The notes below the pieces were generated by a model. It worked only from the letters and a program-made list of their open reading frames with translations. It was not told the origin of the DNA and did no database searches. Of a stretch of 8,783 nt of DNA, positions 6,481 through 8,783 are shown one piece after another. A program made the position numbers and the translations under genes. Numbering within the stretch: the first letter of the stretch is position 1; each line of letters begins with the position of its first letter. This DNA comes from Chloroflexota bacterium. Its GTDB lineage: Bacteria; Chloroflexota; Dehalococcoidia; DSTF01; JACRBR01. The DNA lies in the NCBI GenBank assembly GCA_021813085.1, contig JAKAMA010000076.1:1-8783 (forward strand), given 5' to 3'.

Positions 6481-7242
6481 CTACCCCAGCGCCAGCCGCG
6501 CGTACAGGCCCAGGTGGTCCGACGGGTAGATGTTCGCGTCGTGTGCGGCCGGTTTGTCGAACGCCAGCCCCGCCTCGACGACGCGCCACTGCTCCGAGAC
6601 GAAGATGTAGTCCAGCGTCCCGTGCGGTGACGGGTCGTACGTGTTCACGGGTGTCGTCCACGTCTTCTCCGGCTCGCGGCCGTGCGCGGCCTCGTGCGCC
6701 GAACGAAAGCGCGACTTCATCAATTGCACCGCGGGCTCCGGCGGCTCCGCGTACGCGTTGAAGTCGCCAGCGATCACCGTCGGCAGTCCGCGAGCGTCGC
6801 GGTCCAGCCAGGCGAGCAGCCGCTCGAGCTGCTCGACGCGCTCGCGCTGCGCCTCCGGCGGGTGATGCAGGTGCGTGTTGACGAAGACGAACGGCGCATC
6901 GCCGCAGCGGAACACCAGCCGCTGCGCCACGCGCTCGAACGACATCAGGTCCAGGATCTCGTGCTCCTCGCACGCGACGCGCGCCAGCGTCGCGATGGCG
7001 TGGTAGCTCGCCCGCGTGTCCGGGTTCGTCGCGTGCTTGATGCGATAGTGCGGCTGCTCGGGAAGCCGCTTGTTGATCTGGCGCGCGATCCACATCCCCT
7101 GGTCGAGCACCAGGTCGACTTCCTGCAAGCCGAGCACGTCCGGCGCCAGCCCCTCGAGCTGGTCGATCACCAGTGGCGCACGGAACCCCCACTGCCCCAT
7201 GCGGTTGAACAGGTTCAGCGTGGCGATTGTCACCTCGGCCAT
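6481..7242 (-). CDS. Endonuclease/exonuclease/phosphatase (EEP) family hydrolase
   Basis: The 253-residue protein has the full set of EEP-fold metal and catalytic motifs in order: TLNLFN with Asn10, LQEVD with Glu41, NTHLHH with His124, GDFNAY with Asp160 and Asn162, LDYIF with Asp211, and SDHLGL with Asp242-His243. This family uses a divalent metal to cut phosphodiester or phosphomonoester bonds; members range from exonuclease III to sphingomyelinases and inositol phosphatases. No signal peptide or membrane segment is visible, so a cytoplasmic location is likely. The chain is close to the minimal size of the fold, without an extra DNA-binding domain. The ATG at 7242-7240 has AAGGAA at 7256-7251, 8 bases upstream. 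It is a single gene, convergent with TetR and divergent from leuB, and the substrate cannot be told from context. Confidence 0.92.
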   Translation of the reverse strand: MAEVTIATLNLFNRMGQWGFRAPLVIDQLEGLAPDVLGLQEVDLVLDQGMWIARQINKRLPEQPHYRIKHATNPDTRASYHAIATLARVACEEHEILDLMSFERVAQRLVFRCGDAPFVFVNTHLHHPPEAQRERVEQLERLLAWLDRDARGLPTVIAGDFNAYAEPPEPAVQLMKSRFRSAHEAAHGREPEKTWTTPVNTYDPSPHGTLDYIFVSEQWRVVEAGLAFDKPAAHDANIYPSDHLGLYARLALG

Positions 7243-7295
7243 AGCCCGCCTTCCTTGCGCCCAATCGTACTACGGATCGCCCGCGGGCACAGGCT

Positions 7296-7367
7296 TCCGC
7301 CGTCCGTCGCCTGCCATCCGTCGTCTCTGTTGTCTGTTGTCCGTCGTCCATCCTCCGTCCTCCGTTC
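7296..7367. repeat. Heptanucleotide tandem repeat upstream of leuB (consensus TCYGTYG)
   Basis: Ten seven-base units can be laid end to end, with one 2-base insertion (7324-7325). They begin at 7296 TCCGCCG, 7303 TCCGTCG, 7310 CCTGCCA, 7317 TCCGTCG, 7326 TCTGTTG, 7333 TCTGTTG, 7340 TCCGTCG, 7347 TCCATCC, 7354 TCCGTCC and 7361 TCCGTTC. The tract has almost no A on the plus strand. It ends 15 bases before the leuB ATG, inside the leuB/hydrolase divergent region. It resembles the class of short tandemly repeated heptamers known from cyanobacteria in period and intergenic location, not in exact sequence. Confidence 0.75.
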
Positions 7368-7370
7368 TGC

Positions 7371-7376
7371 TACCCT
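7371..7376 (+). promoter_or_regulatory. Possible -10 element (TACCCT) for a leaderless leuB mRNA
   Basis: TACCCT fits the TANNNT pattern and ends 7 bases before the A of the leuB ATG, the spacing expected if transcription starts at or next to the start codon. No Shine-Dalgarno sequence is visible before leuB; the preceding bases are CTCCCC. No good -35 is present because the heptamer tract occupies that position. Weak evidence on its own. Confidence 0.3.
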
Positions 7377-7382
7377 CTCCCC

Positions 7383-8465
7383 ATGCACTGCACCATCGCG
7401 CTCCTGCGCGGCGACGGCATCGGCCCGGAGATCAGCGACGAGGCGCTGCGCGCGCTGCACGCCGCCGGCCAGCGTTTCAAGCATGAGTTCCAGTTCGTCG
7501 AGGCCTACGCCGGCGGCGAGGCGTGGGACCGCTACGGCGAACACCTGCCCGCCGTGACGCTCGACGCCTGTCGCAACGCTGACGCGATCCTCAAGGGTCC
7601 GTTCGGCGGCCCGCTCGCCGAGCTGCACTCGCCGAAGTGGAGCGGCGTCGAGACGACGGCGATCCTCGGCCTGCGCCGCGCCTTCGACCTCTTCATGAAC
7701 CTCCGCCCCGTCGTCGTCTATCCGGAGGTCGTCGCCCTCTCGCCTCTGCGGCCGGAGATCGTCGAGGGCGCCGACATGCTCATCGTCCGCGAGCTGACCG
7801 GGGGCATCTACTTCGGGGAGCGTGGCGAGCGCGTCGTCGACGGCGTGCGCACCGTCTGGGACACCGAGTCGTACAGCGAGCGCGAGATCGCGCGCATCAC
7901 CCACGGCGCCTTCCGCATCGCGCGCGGCCGCCGCAGGCACCTGACGCTCGTCGCCAAGTCCAACATCCTCGACAGCTCCGTGCTCTGGCGCGACGTCCTC
8001 GCCCGCATCGCGCCCGAGTATCCGGACGTGACGCACGACTACCTGCACGTCGACAACGCATCGATGCAGATCATCGCCAACCCGCGCCAGTTCGATGTCC
8101 TGCTCACGAACAACATCTTCGGCGACATCCTCAGCGACGAGGCCAGCGTGCTCGCCGGCTCGCTCGGCATGCTTGGCTCCGCCAGCCTGAACGCCGAGGG
8201 CTTCGGCATGTACGAGCCGATCCACGGCTCGGCGCCCGACATCGCCGGCCAGGGGAAGGCGAACCCCATCGCCATGATCCTCAGCGCGGCGATGATGCTC
8301 CGCCTGTCGTTCCGGCTCGAAGCAGAGGCCGCCGCCGTCGAGTCGGCCGTGCGCTACGCCCTCGCCGGCGGCCTGCGCACGGCGGACATCGCGGCGGCCG
8401 GCGGCGAGCTCGTCAGCACGCAGCGTATGGGCGAAGCCATCGAGCGCGCGATCCTGGCCTCGTAG
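7383..8465 (+). CDS. leuB: 3-isopropylmalate dehydrogenase
   Basis: LeuB oxidises and decarboxylates 3-isopropylmalate with NAD in leucine synthesis, as a cytoplasmic dimer. The 360-residue product is of normal length and shows ALLRGDGIGPEI (6-17), MNLRPV (105-110, Arg108), VRELTGGIYFGE (135-146, Arg136, Tyr143), Lys192, VDNASMQ (223-229, Asp224), NNIFGDILSDEAS (243-255, Asp248, Asp252) and GMYEPIHGSAPDIAGQGKAN (275-294). Asp286 in the last block fits NAD rather than NADP use. The residue before catalytic Lys192 is Ala where LeuB usually has Asp (VAKSNIL in place of VDKANVL), a feature nearer to some tartrate or related dehydrogenases. The ATG at 7383 puts the GDGIGPE loop at its usual distance. 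No leuA, leuC or leuD is adjacent. No ribosome binding site is visible. The TAG stop coincides with the start of a downstream repeat. A related beta-decarboxylating dehydrogenase is possible but less likely. Confidence 0.9.
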   Translation: MHCTIALLRGDGIGPEISDEALRALHAAGQRFKHEFQFVEAYAGGEAWDRYGEHLPAVTLDACRNADAILKGPFGGPLAELHSPKWSGVETTAILGLRRAFDLFMNLRPVVVYPEVVALSPLRPEIVEGADMLIVRELTGGIYFGERGERVVDGVRTVWDTESYSEREIARITHGAFRIARGRRRHLTLVAKSNILDSSVLWRDVLARIAPEYPDVTHDYLHVDNASMQIIANPRQFDVLLTNNIFGDILSDEASVLAGSLGMLGSASLNAEGFGMYEPIHGSAPDIAGQGKANPIAMILSAAMMLRLSFRLEAEAAAVESAVRYALAGGLRTADIAAAGGELVSTQRMGEAIERAILAS

Positions 8466-8553
8466 GGGCGCTGCTTGCCGCGCCCCATGCGGTTGCGCGC
8501 GATGCCGCGGTGCGCACTGCGGTCGCGCGGCGCAACGTGGGCCGGACCGGGGG
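8463..8553. repeat. Downstream tandem repeat, unit 1 (91 bases)
   Basis: The unit starts with TAGGGGCG, whose TAG is the leuB stop, and runs to the GGACCGGGGG before the next TAGGGGCG. Compared with unit 2, once the latter's extra 21 bases are set aside, I count 88 of 91 identical positions. It contains a stem GGGGCGC (8465-8471) / GCGCCCC (8480-8486) with an 8-base loop, and a 45-base imperfect palindrome at 8492-8536. Confidence 0.85.
8465..8486 (+). other. GC-only hairpin starting at the leuB stop codon
   Basis: GGGGCGC and GCGCCCC pair perfectly over 7 bases around TGCTTGCC. The first G is the last base of the leuB stop. The stem could shield the 3' end of the mRNA or slow polymerase, but no T-run follows, so it is not a standard intrinsic terminator. 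Copies of this stem recur in the following repeat units, so it is a property of the repeat. Confidence 0.55.
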
Positions 8554-8665
8554 TAGGGGCGCTGCTTGCCGCGCCCCGTGAGCTGCTTGCCGCGCCCCGT
8601 GCGGTTGCGTGCGATGCTGCGGTGCGCACTGCGGTCGCGCGGCGCAACGTGGGCCGGACCGGGGG
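8554..8665. repeat. Downstream tandem repeat, unit 2 (112 bases, with 21-base internal duplication)
   Basis: Same unit as 8463-8553, but the 21-base segment beginning GCTGCTTGCC is present twice in tandem (8561-8581 and 8582-8602, differing at the last base), which accounts for the whole length difference. The 45-base imperfect palindrome is at 8604-8648. Confidence 0.85.
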
Positions 8666-8783
8666 TAGGGGCGCCGCTTGCCGCGCCCCGTGAGCTGCTT
8701 GCCGCGCCCCATGCGGTTGCGCGCGATGCCGCGGCGCGCACGGCGCTCGCCCCGCGCAAACGGTGGCCGCCACGGGCGACGGC
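8666..8783. repeat. Downstream tandem repeat, unit 3 (diverging, reaches the right edge)
   Basis: It begins as the other units and, like unit 2, has the doubled 21-base segment (8673-8693 and 8694-8714). Similarity holds to about 8744, then the sequence drifts away from the palindrome's right arm and the GGACCGGGGG end. No gene is visible between the leuB stop and the right edge. Confidence 0.7.

Noticed and set aside
7230..8759. A 509-codon minus-strand open frame opposite leuB and across the downstream repeats
   Set aside because: It is antisense to an unmistakable LeuB, and its N-terminal part merely translates the tandem repeat. No family features are visible.
8463..8783. Regular repeats suggesting a CRISPR array
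   Set aside because: The units are joined directly without unique spacers, are 91-112 bases long and carry internal duplications. No cas gene is nearby.

Overview
The window is a GC-rich stretch of bacterial chromosome carrying seven complete or near-complete protein genes, plus the first codons of an eighth at the left edge. Nothing identifies the host directly. The base composition, the AroH-type chorismate mutase start, an MmpL-like exporter and heptanucleotide/GGGGCG-type intergenic repeats would fit a Chloroflexota (Dehalococcoidia-like) or actinobacterial genome. That placement is an inference with low certainty. I see no tRNA, rRNA, CRISPR array, transposase or phage gene.

Layout. (1) 1-2018, minus strand: a CPBP-type intramembrane protease overlaps trpA by 4 bases. 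After a 341-base gap comes aroH (chorismate mutase), of which only 13 codons lie in the window. trpA and aroH both serve aromatic amino-acid synthesis. The gap holds two copies of a 106-base element exactly 198 bases apart; one copy supplies the last codons and stop of trpA. (2) 2019-3497, plus strand: a divergent region followed by a GT87-like (DUF2029) polytopic glycosyltransferase, with lower GC than its neighbours. (3) 3523-6470: a divergent pair made of an MMPL/RND exporter (minus) and a TetR-family regulator (plus). A 26-base near-perfect palindrome lies between them, a classic regulator/efflux module. (4) 6481-7242, minus: an endonuclease/exonuclease/phosphatase-fold hydrolase. (5) 7243-7382: a divergent spacer containing a heptanucleotide tandem repeat that runs almost to the next start codon. 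(6) 7383-8465, plus: leuB (3-isopropylmalate dehydrogenase), standing alone. (7) 8463-8783: a GC-rich tandem repeat with about 91/112-base units; its first unit starts at the leuB stop codon.

The coding content is mostly ordinary: two amino-acid biosynthesis loci, an efflux module, a membrane glycosyltransferase and a hydrolase. The unusual material is between the genes. The paired element in the trpA-aroH gap keeps a hairpin at the same place in both copies although the stem sequence has changed. A period-7 repeat sits upstream of leuB. The downstream repeat unit carries long imperfect palindromes and coincides with a stop codon. No wholly new multi-gene system is evident.
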